The notes under the pieces: generated by a model
Databases searched by the model: none
Told to the model about the DNA's origin: nothing
What the model saw: only the letters and a program-made list of their open reading frames with translations
In this document: piece by piece, positions 22,531-33,326 of the stretch
How the letters are laid out: each line of letters starts with the position of its first letter
How positions within the stretch are numbered: position 1 is the stretch's first letter
NCBI GenBank assembly: GCA_918026815.1
Contig: CAKJVC010000012.1
Span: forward strand, 1 to 64,000
Direction of reading: 5' to 3'
Source of the DNA: Chalara sp. BL73
Taxonomy: Eukaryota; Ascomycota; Leotiomycetes; Helotiales
Length of the DNA: 64,000 nucleotides
Position numbers and translations under genes: made by a program

Positions 22531-24084
22531 CTAAAGCTTGCTTAAGGGAAGTTCTCTGATGCTTCGTGGGAGATCCCGTTCCAGCGTTGCAAAATTTACA
22601 AATTCTGGGCTCAGTTGAGAAAGCGAGGTGACTCCGAGTAGCCTCATGGTAGTCTCAATTTCATCACTCAAAACTTAGACCGTCAGCTCAGTTAATCAAC
22701 ACGTGGGAAGGCGCAAACATACTCTGTATAGCTTTCACAGCTCCCTCAGTACCATAGCCTCCGATTGCATACATGAACGGGCGTCCTAAAGATACAGCCG
22801 AGGCTCCCAGACACAAAGCTTTCAAGATATCTGCTCCTCGCCTTACACCACCATCTAGAACTACTTCCACCTTACTCAAAACCTCAGGACAGAATTTCCG
22901 AATCTCAAGCAAAGTGCGGATTGAACTTGGGCCATCGTCAATCTGTCTTCCGCCATGGTTGCTGAGATATATTCCGTCAACCACCCCAGAATCTGCAGCT
23001 TGTTTGGCATCCTCCGCAGTCTGGATACCCTTTAAAACCAACGGTGCATCACCCCAAGCTTCTCTTATCCATATCAGATCCTCCCAATTAAGAGTCGTCG
23101 AATGAACGCTACGTAAAATTGGCTTTTCACCGTCATCAACTTCATGAGCCGTCCATGGCGGTGGAACGAATCCATTCGCAATCTGGTCTTTTGCTTGCTG
23201 CAGCTCATCTTCTTCCCTCTTACCTAGCACCGGGGTATCTACCGTGACCATCAAAGCTTTGTAGCCAAGCCTTCGGGCTTCAGTTATTGTTTCGATCGCC
23301 CTCTCCTTGGATTTCGAGACATAGAGTTGGAAGAATAAATGCCCTCCTTTCTTCTCTGCTAAAGCTGCCGCAATGTCCTCATGCGACACCGAAGCATAAC
23401 TGCTCGTGCAGTATGGAATACCTTTTATCCCTGCTGCCCATGCTAAGCACTTTTCACCATCCGGATGCGCTAGTCTGGCCAAAGCAGCTGGTGCTATGAA
23501 AAACGGTAAGCTACTTTTTTGGCCCATGATAGTCCTTTGCATGTCAACATATGACACATTACGCAGGATACGCGGCCGTAGGGACACCTTCTTCCATTCT
23601 GAGATGTTGGTATGAAAGGATTGCAGTGAGTCTGCTGCGGAGTGAAAGTAAGCCCATGTGCGTTGCGAGACGAGCTTTTGAGCTTCCCGCTCGAAGTCGT
23701 TAAGGTTCATGATGAGAGAAATGGGCACTACTTTGGACTCATCATTCTTGGCAGCTGGAACAGCAGCGGTTTTAGACACCGCTGGTATAGTAGCGGGATC
23801 GACAAACCCAAGATGATGCTCTAAAAAAGGCGAGAGGGTTTAGTTGATACTCAGGTATCGGAGTTCATGATAAACCGACCTGGAGAGAGAGTCTTCTCAA
23901 TAGTTCCTGCTGGGTGGAAACCCTCATACTCTTCCGTCCCATCCTTTCCTGCGAATCTCAGGATACTCTGTGCGCCGCCAGGATGCTCGTCTATAAAGCT
24001 TGTCAGGTCGTAAACTTTGCCTTGGATCACCACCCAACACGACTGTCTCGTCTGATGCTCTGCCACTTCCTCCCACTTCAACAT
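22531..24084 (-). CDS. Cytochrome b2-like FMN-dependent alpha-hydroxy acid dehydrogenase
   Basis: Fusion of a cytochrome b5 domain with an FMN alpha-hydroxy-acid oxidase/dehydrogenase (L-lactate dehydrogenase, cytochrome type). Exons are 24084-23880, 23820-22723 and 22673-22531; 481 aa. Haem ligands are His34 in DEHPGG and probably His57 in EGFHPAG. The flavin domain shows RILRNVSYVDM, the FMN-phosphate loop DGGVRRGADILKAL, and the substrate-binding and catalytic SNHGGRQID. The start is the only in-frame ATG before WEEVAEHQTRQSCW, because the codon 30 nt upstream is TTG. There is no mitochondrial presequence, unlike yeast Cyb2, so a cytosolic paralogue is likely. The exact substrate (lactate, glycolate, mandelate) cannot be read from sequence. 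Confidence 0.9.
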
Positions 24085-25246
24085 GGTCTTCGATAATTCA
24101 ATCCGAGATCTCAATCAGATTAACGGAGCAAATTACCATCAACAAAACGGTAGAATACTATTGTACCAGTGCTTATGGGAGGACCAATGCTTGACCAGGT
24201 GCGGTGACATTTCCGCGCCGCATTCCGTGCTGTCTGCATGGTCATCACGGATCTCTCCGCTTTTGAGGTATTGGAGATAACGCCACTTTTGAGGTGAATT
24301 TGTAAACTCGCTTATTTGTCTTGTTCTAGTAATATGCCCCTTTCTCTCAAACATTACATTGGTAGATAGTGTATAGTGGTTTTGTTTGAATGGGCCAGAC
24401 GGGATTCATGGGTCACCATGTTTACACTAATTTTGATGGCGTGGATCTCCATCAATTATCCTTTTACTCACCACTCATGACTCCATACCACCCCTCCCCT
24501 TAGGTTCTATAATTTAGGCGTTTATATTAACTTAGGCAATGGCCAGCGGGAAGGAAAATTTGGAGACGGGGTTAATTAAAAAGTGTCACTCACCGAACAC
24601 CGATCGGTCCGGAGCTTACATGAGCCATTTGAATTGGTGCCTATTGAGAAGCACGTCAATGCCGATCTTCAAAACCATCAACTTTGAATATTGCAGCGAT
24701 CACTAAAGATTAAAAGGTATAATTTAACTTCTAGAGGGGTTGGAGGTGTTTATGGGCAGAAGTGGCCACAACCAGACACCTCTTGTAAAGGCGCATGTAA
24801 TTGGGAATGATTTCCTGCTCTGCAAACTCTCGCTGGCAATGAAGCTAAACCTACCCACATGTTCGCACGAATGCCCAAAATAAGACATCGGAAGCAAAGA
24901 TATTAGGATATAGAAAACAGATACCGCCTTTGGTTTTTCAATTGGTTAGTTCTTATGAGACAAATAATAGTGATTTTGATAGCCGGGAACAACTCTATTA
25001 GCTCATGCTGCTAGCGGTCCATAGATGATCCTGTGGCTCTGTTACATAACCACGTATATCTCCTTAGTAGCAGGATATATGATAACACTCCGACTGCATC
25101 TATATGGCCATATTCATGAGACAGTTTCATATCTCGTAAGCGATTATTTTGTAGTCGGTCTTGTTCTTTCTAGGCAATATTGATTCTTAGCGCGGTATCG
25201 CGGTGGTCCTCTCCTGATGCTCGCCTGCCTCATATGGCCTGAGTAC
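24085..25246. other. Intergenic, no supported gene
   Basis: About 1.16 kb upstream of the cytochrome b2-like gene and downstream of PUS1. Only short ORFs (up to 71 codons) occur, with no family features. The part next to 24085 should carry the dehydrogenase promoter. Confidence 0.55.
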
Positions 25247-27522
25247 TCAGCCTTCTTCGCCATTAACGTCGACCTCATCGTCGCTGTTATCTTCCTTTCT
25301 TGCCTGACTTTGCTTCGCAGCGGAAAGACCTGATGCGGTTACCCACAAAAAGTGTTCCGTGCGATAATGATCGATATGATGGAAAAAGGAATGGAACCTA
25401 ACCATATTAACAAATGCATGACTGAAAATTTCGGGTGATGGCTTACTGATGGTCCCGCTCCTCCTCCCTAAATATCCGATCATAAATTTCTCGTTGCTTA
25501 AATTCGTCTATTTCCTTCTTAAACTTGTCGAAATCGATCTTCTCCCGGCTGTAATCCTTCATAGCTCTATCGTTATATGTCTGAAACACAGGTCTCTCGA
25601 GTAGGAGTCCAAGTCCTGGCGCTTTAGGAATACTTATAGTAGCAGCTGTATAGCTTTCATTGACTATACTCATTGGAGAACCGCATCTTACAACAAGAGC
25701 TGCCATGCCCACCATCTTCCGGATCTGATGCATCATAAATGATTGCCCATGGACTTTTATAGATAGCCATTCGGTATTATTGATAATCACAGGATCTTCT
25801 CCAACCCTGAAGGACCGAATGACTCGCTTGGCAGACGCATCAGAGAACTTCTTTTGGATAGTATAGTTGTGGAAGTTGCGTGTTCCCAGGTACATGTTCA
25901 AGACTTCCTGGACCCGTTGTCGTCGTTCGTCAGAGATGCGATACGCCTTTTTGGCAGTTATGAATGCTGCTTTGACTTCTTTGACAGCTGCTTCCAATGG
26001 TGTCACGACCGACTTGCTGACCTCTGGCTGACATTCTAATACAGCCTGGCTATCGCTCTCTTTGCTTCCTCCAACGTTGGGTGCCGTTTCCGCGTCTGAC
26101 TTAGTATTATCGCTTCCGGGGCTAATTCGCTGACGTTTACTTGAAAGTGAATCTTCCATTCCCTTATCTAATTCTAATGGTGCTGTTAGTGCCAAGAAAA
26201 AATAGGCTTATAAAATAGCATACCTTCCGAGGCTTTTCGTTTCCGCAACTCACTCTCATTCTCAGGCTTGTTCGCTTGAGAGTTTTCTGGCTTGATGGTC
26301 TCCAAAACCAAATCGTTTGCATTCGTCTGGTCCTCTTGGGTAGCCTCATCTTTTGGGACGGTATTTCCGGTATTCTGTTCTTCAGTTCGCTTCTCTGGCT
26401 GATCTGATTCTTCCGAACTATTGATTGTAGATATTACTTCAGTTTGTAACTCGGGATCAAGCTTATCCAGAATGGGCTTCAGGTAGTTCTCATCGAAATC
26501 TTCCCAGAAAGCAGTTCCATCCTTTTGTCTTTCTTTATAATCTTCAAGGACTCCCTCCTTCTCGGCAGATTCAAGTAATTTCTTGCCCAGGTAACTCTCT
26601 CCATATGGTGGGAGGAAGGAGAATGTTGGGATGAGATATTCATACCACCTCGAGTCGCAAGTCTGGTAGCAGCTAAAAGATCCATTTGTTCGCTGTATGC
26701 CCCAAACTCGAATTTGAGGCGGCAAATGTTCGTTGATCTTTTCGACAATTTTAGGATCCTCCACAATTAGTTTCAAAGAAATGACATTTCCTGCGGCATG
26801 GACACCTTTATCTGTTCGGGCACATCGAACTAGAGAGGACTTTTTAGGGTCATCTGCATTGGCCTTGGATATAGCGCCAGCCTTAACGAATGCGCTGAAG
26901 AGGTCACCTTCGATCGTTTTCTCCTTGTCATTGATCTGCATTCCTTTGTAACCAGAACCTGCATATCCAATCATCACTGCAATCTTCTTCTTGGGCTTTC
27001 GGCCTTCAGCCTCAATCTCTTCTTTTGTGAAGATCGCAGAGCTCCCGCCATTCTCTTCATCCAACTGGCGGCGCTTTGCCTGCGATTCAGCATTGCGCTT
27101 GCGTTTGTCTATATCAGCTCGACTTGATTAGTTAGCCATGACATTCGACTGATTATCATATTGACATACTTGTACTCGCCCCGACCCATATCTGTCTTCT
27201 TATGTCGCCCACCTCTATCACTGGAACCAAAATTTTTCTGGTGGCTCTGGCCTCTGCCTCGCCCACCACGGCCTCCACCTCTGCCTTGTAATCTACCTCC
27301 CCTGCGGTTGCTATGCGACGAGCCTCCATTGGCCTTCTCGCCACCTATTGGAAGAAGCAGCATTAGTACTCGTTCGAAGGACTCGGGCAACAGTCAACTG
27401 CATCACTCTGGCAGTGAAGTGGGATTGAACGAAGAGCGTGCTAGTTTAGTCTTGCAGGAGATTTAGAATGACTTACTGCCCTCAGTCTTTGCTGGACCAG
27501 CTGCGGGACGGGCTTCGTCCAT
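25247..27522 (-). CDS. PUS1: tRNA pseudouridine synthase 1 (TruA family)
   Basis: Converts uridine to pseudouridine in tRNA and some other RNAs. Five exons: 27522-27477, 27344-27170, 27122-26224, 26182-25447 and 25397-25247; 668 aa. The catalytic Asp is about Asp178 in RCARTDKGVHA. Other family blocks are VMIGYAGSGYKGMQ, the TRNFHNYT block and FMMHQIRKMVG. Exon 2 encodes an Arg/Gly-rich segment (RGGRLQGRGGGRGGRGRG), a likely RNA-binding or nucleolar tract. A long acidic/Ser insertion (about residues 300-440), including KRQR, separates the two halves of the core. The acceptor for exon 3 (27123) was set by frame: the TAG acceptor 13 nt downstream would shift it. The gene is divergent from the TFIIE gene. 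Confidence 0.93.
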
Positions 27523-27971
27523 TTTGAAAATCGCAATATGCTATACATTCCATGTAGAAGGTGAACTTGTTCTCCAGGAAAATATGCTCAGAGATAGTAA
27601 CGAAATTCTCGATGAAAGACACAAGGCTACGCCTTGCCTAATCAAGTTTAGCCTCAAATGCAAGGCTCCCTCAACCTTGATTAGGAAACCATTTTCTTCG
27701 CATCTCACTTTGTTCTGTGCACAGCGTTATCACTGCGTCCTTGTCCACGTTCACTAACTCCTCTGACAGCACTGGTCAGTCTGTCGGCAGTGAATAAATG
27801 ATGCGCTCCTCTTCATTATTCATCCCTTGAGACTTTTGGCCCATATACAGCCTGACAACCACTAGTCGTCCTGATATGCAGAAAGTATCCTGAAGCTGCC
27901 TCGATTCTCTCCACTTTCTCCCGAGGTCTGCAGGTTCGCTGGCTTTGTTCTAGCATCGTACCGCAGTCACC
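27523..27971. promoter_or_regulatory. Divergent intergenic region PUS1 / TFA1
   Basis: 449 bp separating two start codons that face away from each other; it must hold both promoters and 5' UTRs. No clear TATA element or repeated operator-like site is apparent. Confidence 0.4.
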
Positions 27972-29220
27972 ATGGATCTGGCTCAAATTCTCATTCGGAA
28001 CTGCATGCGCGCATTCTACGATACAAAGCACATCCTTGTTGTTGATGCCTTGATAGTGCACTCGGCACTGCGCGACGATGATTTAGCATACTTGATGAGC
28101 ATGAATACCAAGGAGCTTCACAAGCTTTGTGGTAGACTGAAGGAGGACCGGTTTCTATCTGTGTATGGGCTGTTGTCGCTCCATCGCAATGACTTAAACT
28201 GATTACTCCAGACATACGCGCCCCGAGATCAAAGAAGGTCAACAGCGTCCAATGAATCGTACCTATTATTATATTGATTACCGCGCTACCATTGATGCGA
28301 TCAAATGGCGGATGTACTCAATCGATAAGGCAGTTCAAGGCACTACGATTCCAGCTGAGGAGAGGAAGGAGTACTTCTGCACTAGATGCAAGGCCGAGTT
28401 CACGATAATGGACGTACTATCATTCACCCACGGACAAGAAGGTTTCAATTGCTCTAATTGCAGATTTACTCTGAAGCGCGACACCGGAAACAACCAGGGA
28501 GGTCATGAACAGTCTACAAAGTTGAACGCTCAATTTCGATTCATTACCGATATGCTGCCAAAAATTGACCAGGTCATCATTCCGGAAAATAACTTTGACA
28601 AGGCACTTGCCAATGCTGTCAAAGTTGTTCGAGATGCATCTAATTTGGCTGTTGAATCGGCTCCTCTTGATGCTACCAATCACAAGCCGACAGCTGTAAA
28701 AGGGATGGCTAATACAGGACCCACCAAGATCGCGGTCACTCTTACGACAGGAGATGGCCCATCAGAAGCGGACTTGGCGGCTGAGCGAGCCCGAAAAGAA
28801 AAGGTTGCGGCTCAGAATGCTATGCCTCAGCATTTCACGCATAGTACTATTACTGGAGAGCAGGTCAAATTTGGAGGCCAAACAAGCGTCCAAGCGTCTC
28901 AAACGCTAGGTATAGAAGATAAGAAAGACGTCGATACTTTATCAGCCAATGGTGATCCTTCTGAGATTGATAACTACTTCGCTCAGCTCAAGGCTGAACA
29001 AGCCAAGGAGGCAGAGAAGGAGCAAGAAGAAGAAGACGATGATGATAGCGAGGATGAAGAAGAGGATTTTGGATTTGAGGATGTTATGACGGGAAGTGCA
29101 GCAGCAACTCCTGCGACGTCGACTCCAACTGGCGGGGATGATGGCAGGTCCACTAAAAAGATTAAGGTTGAGGACCATGAAGAAAGCGATGAGGACAATA
29201 TAGAGTTTGAGGATGTCTGA
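27972..29220 (+). CDS. TFA1: Transcription initiation factor TFIIE subunit alpha
   Basis: General RNA polymerase II factor that recruits and regulates TFIIH. Exons are 27972-28162 and 28212-29220, with a 49-bp intron; 399 aa. An N-terminal winged-helix domain (ALRDDDLAYLMSMNTKELHK) is followed by a zinc ribbon with Cys pairs at 120/123 (CTRC) and 144/147 (CSNC). Then come a long low-complexity region and a C-terminal acidic tract (EKEQEEEDDDDSEDEEE) ending in DNIEFEDV, the usual TFIIE alpha tail that contacts TFIIH. The start gives MDLAQILIRNCMRAFYD. The length is close to yeast Tfa1 (482 aa), with a shorter tail. Confidence 0.94.
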
Positions 29221-29627
29221 GCTTAGATATAGATTGAGCAAACAACTAAAAGTAGAGCAACTGCGCTTTTTGTCAGCAAGCTAATGGCTCATATATTAAT
29301 GATTGAAGAGTGAAACTGTCCCCAAAATAATCATTACTACCCATTAGAGGTGGCTATTGAATGTATAGCCTGCAATGTAAGCGATGATAGTGATACTTCC
29401 ATCTTATCAGGATTGCCTATTCATTATTTTAGTTTCTGTCGATCGTCGTGCGATTCCGGCTCGAGGTCACGATTGAAGGCGCTTGCTCGCTTGCTTTGTA
29501 AAAACAAGCCGTGGTCGTCATCACGAACCCCACCATTTATAGTAATACCTTCAACCATTACACAGAAAGCTCCTCTCCACACGAAAAACTTCAATTACTA
29601 TTTCTTCATGATTTGCGTTGCTCAAAG

Positions 29628-31538
29628 ATGGAGCTTAGGTTCCCGCCCATCTACCTGCTTCATAACGAGCACCTGCCTGTCGACAAGCTTATACCGCTGG
29701 AGAAACAGATAGGCAAAGAGACACTTCGCTACAATGTTCGAGAGGCAAAAATTATACTGGCCAAGGGTGTCACTAAAGAGCGACGCGTGATTCTGGAGTT
29801 GGAACGTTTGGGTGTAGAGCCAACGTCAATACATAATGTAGAGAATGTTGATAAGGTTAGTAACGTCAACGACACACCTGAGCAGAGACCGAACAAACGG
29901 AGGAAATTGAGCAAAACTTCGGATGGCCGAGAACTTATTGTTCTGGATTCAAGCACAGAGTCTGAGGAGGACGAGTCGCCAAAAAGAAGAAGGACTGCAA
30001 AACTACATTTCTCAAAGTCATCTAATCTAGCCAGTGGCGAAGACGACTTGTTCAGTAGCAACACTGCCAAGTTCCTCAAACTAAATTGGTATCTGGACTC
30101 CATCAAAGCTGGGAAACTCCTCCCTACAAACACGCCAAAATACTTAATATGGGAAGGTATTCTGAAAGAGAAACCCGTCCTATATAGCCCGACAGCGACT
30201 CTTCTCCCACAGCAAGAAAAGAGAGAGACCATCTTAGCTAGGGCTAGAGCCGATACCCCTCCTCGTGAGAATAATCTCCAACATAAAACGCATGGCCGTA
30301 ATCACAGGAGTCAGAATAGCCAGGGCAGTCAACGACCGCCGCTGCTTCGCGAAGAGACTACCGGAGACCATGAAATAGCCACGAACCTTCCGCTTTTGCC
30401 TCCTTTCTATAGCTCTCCATACTCGTGTCAGTGGAGAACTCCTCTCAATGGCGCAAATGATGAGTTCATCAACCAGCTCAGAAACCTTCGTGACAAAAGA
30501 ATCTTGATGCTAGATGACCGCATATCTGCGGACGCGAAATCGAAGGCTATGGCTGCGGTCGCCGCATATCCTTACACCATTACCTCCTGGCATGAAGTCG
30601 AGCGCTTACCTGGCTGTGGCCCTTCGCATGCTGCACTCTTTGAGGAATGGAAGACCACTGGGCGGATTAGGGAAGTTGATGAGCTTAAGCATGATGAGAA
30701 GTTTCAATCGCTGAAGATATTCTACAACATCTATGACGTGGCTGGGAAGACGGCCCGAGACTTCTATAGGAGGGGATGGAGAGATCTAGATGATTTGATT
30801 ATGAATTGGGAGTCTTTGACCGAGAACCAACGGGTCGGGGTGAAGTACTACGATGATTTTAAGGAGAAGATCCCCCGTGCGGAAGTGGAACAGATTGGTG
30901 CAGTCGTCTTGCAATATGCGAACAGGATTCAAAAAGGCTTTCAGATGGTCATCACGGGCGGGTATCGTAGAGGAAAGTCTATGTCAGGAGACGTGGATGT
31001 CATCCTCACCCATCCAGATAAAGAAGCCACGAAAGACTTCATAGACGAGATCGTCTACGACCTAGGCAAAGACCTGTGGATCACACAGCGCCTGTCCCTT
31101 ACTACCCGTAATAGCCACCGTGGCCAAGCCCCCGTCACCTGGAAGGGCAGCATGCCGCGCTCAGGTAGCGGCTTTGACACTCTTGACAAAGCCCTCGTTG
31201 TATGGCAAAACGCTTCTCTCCTCCTTCCAGACGGCAAACCTGATCCTAACGTGCGGAATCCAAAGAGGAGGGTGGACATTATTATCAGTCCTTGGAAGAC
31301 GGCCGGGTGTGCGATCCTTGGCTGGAGCGGCGGAACGCAGTTTGAGAGGGACTTGAGAAAGTATGTGCGTACGCTGAATCCGCCGCTCAAGTTTGATAGC
31401 ACAGGTGTGGTAAACAGAGAGACGGGGAAGTGGATAGATTTCGAGGGTGACGAAACAGATCTTCTGGAGAAAGAGAAGAGTGTTTTCAAGGGGCTGAAGT
31501 TGGAGTGGAGAGATCCAACAGAGAGGTGCACAGGATAA
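29628..31538 (+). CDS. POL4: Family X DNA polymerase (Pol IV / lambda-mu-like)
   Basis: Gap-filling polymerase of non-homologous end joining and base excision repair. Single exon, 636 aa. A BRCT-like N-terminal domain (LRFPPIYLLHNEHLPVDKL to about residue 200, closing with LNWYLDSIKAGKLLP) is interrupted by an acidic and basic linker with PNKRRKLSK and PKRRRTAK, likely nuclear signals. A helix-hairpin-helix region follows (AVAAYPYTITSWHEVERLPG). The palm has GGYRRGKSMSGDVDVILT with metal-binding Asp455 and Asp457, and RRVDIIISPW with the third Asp at 550. The frame is open for 39 more codons upstream (to 29511), but I chose the ATG that starts right at the BRCT. Confidence 0.93.
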   Translation: MELRFPPIYLLHNEHLPVDKLIPLEKQIGKETLRYNVREAKIILAKGVTKERRVILELERLGVEPTSIHNVENVDKVSNVNDTPEQRPNKRRKLSKTSDGRELIVLDSSTESEEDESPKRRRTAKLHFSKSSNLASGEDDLFSSNTAKFLKLNWYLDSIKAGKLLPTNTPKYLIWEGILKEKPVLYSPTATLLPQQEKRETILARARADTPPRENNLQHKTHGRNHRSQNSQGSQRPPLLREETTGDHEIATNLPLLPPFYSSPYSCQWRTPLNGANDEFINQLRNLRDKRILMLDDRISADAKSKAMAAVAAYPYTITSWHEVERLPGCGPSHAALFEEWKTTGRIREVDELKHDEKFQSLKIFYNIYDVAGKTARDFYRRGWRDLDDLIMNWESLTENQRVGVKYYDDFKEKIPRAEVEQIGAVVLQYANRIQKGFQMVITGGYRRGKSMSGDVDVILTHPDKEATKDFIDEIVYDLGKDLWITQRLSLTTRNSHRGQAPVTWKGSMPRSGSGFDTLDKALVVWQNASLLLPDGKPDPNVRNPKRRVDIIISPWKTAGCAILGWSGGTQFERDLRKYVRTLNPPLKFDSTGVVNRETGKWIDFEGDETDLLEKEKSVFKGLKLEWRDPTERCTG

Positions 31539-31885
31539 TTTTGGCGGGTTATGAGTTTATGAATTATGAATTATGAAATTGGATATATTATTTAATACCC
31601 CCTTAAGGAAAATCGGGTTTGGGTAGATACAGAGTATTAATCTCTTGAAGTTTCACCTGAAGGCATTATGACCACATCCTCACAGAATTGAGCGTTGTTT
31701 CTTGGACAGCAACCTATATACAGTATTTGGCATTGAGACATCTCAGAGGCGAAGTGTATCGATGCATGCGTTGCTGATTTTCCGGACAATTCTTCATCAA
31801 GCTCAACAATACTTTAAAAACTGCTCACAAAGCCTCTAGCAGGACATATCTCATACATTTTAACCACCTATATCTTTCTGCCGCC

Positions 31886-32430
31886 TTATTTCCCCAACAC
31901 CATCTGCACACCCTTCCAAGCCACCATACCCGTCAACCCAATTATCGAAACATGCTGCAGCATCCCCAAACCCCTGGCATACCGTCCCCGTCCATTCTCC
32001 TTCTTCCCGTTCACATACCCCTTCATATACGCAAAGCGGCTAACCACCCACACGCCACCCAACACTCCCGCGCTCACCGGGTATCCAAAACCAGCGAGGA
32101 GGAGCGCGCCCAAGAAGGACGGCTGGTTCTCGATGTAATTTGCGTGCGCGCGCTGCGCGCAGTTGAAGAGGTAGGCTTCGTTGTCGGTGCGAGCAGATGG
32201 CGCATAGGCTGCTGGGTAGGCGACTTTCGCTGCTTTGCGAAACTTGCCGACCTGGGAGGAGTGCAGAGAGTTGAGGATGAAGGAGGAGGCCGCCACAACG
32301 AGGACATAGCTGATTTGCGTGTTAGCAGTCTCTCACTTTCAAGCAGTGAGCGGTATGCCAATTGCATGCTCGGAATTGGGAATATGAGATTGACGTACCC
32401 GTAGTTGGGATCGATGGTGACGGTTGCCAT
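31886..32430 (-). CDS. MAPEG-family microsomal glutathione S-transferase (MGST3-like)
   Basis: Small integral membrane glutathione transferase/peroxidase of the ER or outer mitochondrial membrane. Exons are 32430-32399 and 32309-31886, with an 89-bp intron; 151 aa. The first exon is only 32 nt and encodes MATVTIDPNYG. Four hydrophobic segments are visible (YVLVVAASSFIL; LGALLLAGFGYPVSAGVLGG; a short one around VWVVSRFAYMKGY; SIIGLTGMVAWKGVQMVLG). The family signature FNCAQRAHANYIENQP lies between helices 1 and 2 and includes the glutathione-contacting Arg-Ala-His-x-Asn/Glu region. The length is typical (about 150 aa). Very common as a single gene in ascomycetes. Confidence 0.9.
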
Positions 32431-33326
32431 TGTTGTGCTTGTGGATGTCTTTGGCTGGTGATATAGCTCTGCTTCGGTGGGTATAGGTTCCAGACTGGCA
32501 CGGAAACGAAATTGAGAGATGGATAAAGTTCAATTGAGCAATTGAAAAATTAGAAAGTAGAATATATACCTGCTACGCAAAGGAAACACGTAGAAGGAAA
32601 CTTGCCCCGGACACTATCGTCGGCACAACTCTTGCCCGTAGGTGGAGCACGGCAAACACTTACTGCCGGTGTTTTAGCATCTCGTCTGTAAATTCGTGTT
32701 CATTGCAGCCTGCTGTTGTATAACTTCTGATATTAATTCTGCTAGGCAACATAGAATGACGATTCTGCGGCGCCTTTAGTCGCAAGGCTGAATGACGGAA
32801 CGAAATAGAGGGTGTCAGCATCCTCTTTCTTAGAGCGACCGACGAGAAAGAACCCCATTCCCATGTCTGGATTGCAGTAAGGTATTCGATATCGCATCTT
32901 TGCAGATTGGATGTTCAATATGATATTGGACAAAGGAGAGCTGTGACGCGGGAGGTCTAGTTTAAGTATTGTTAGGCCCAAGTGGCTGGAAAGCACGCAA
33001 TTCTGGGGTTTTGAGCCGTCATTGTCAGCACGCATTCGCTACAAAACATCGGGTTGATATACCCCGCAAAATCCAGTAGTTTGTTTAGTCAGGCTAAGTG
33101 GCAATGTCTACAAGGCATCATATGTTAGAAGAGTACTAAACAATATATTGGAGAATCAAGTCTGATTTGTTGGTAGGAATACTTCAGCTCATCAGAACAG
33201 TCTCATGTGGCTGCTATGCCACACTAGGGACACAATTTACAAGTAAAGAAAACAGGAGTCCGGACATGTCTGAACAATTTCAATGCTAAATATAGTGCTC
33301 AATAGAGTTTCTATCTTTACCGATTA
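32431..33326. other. Intergenic; weak 97-codon ORF only
   Basis: About 0.9 kb between MGST3-like and the TPP enzyme. The minus-strand ORF 33035-32742 begins with ATG and ends in SFYVA but shows no domain and is not supported by context. The rest shows nothing notable. Confidence 0.45.

Noticed and set aside
29511..29627. Upstream in-frame extension of POL4
   Set aside because: The 39 extra codons are not like any BRCT and precede the natural domain start; treated as 5' leader.
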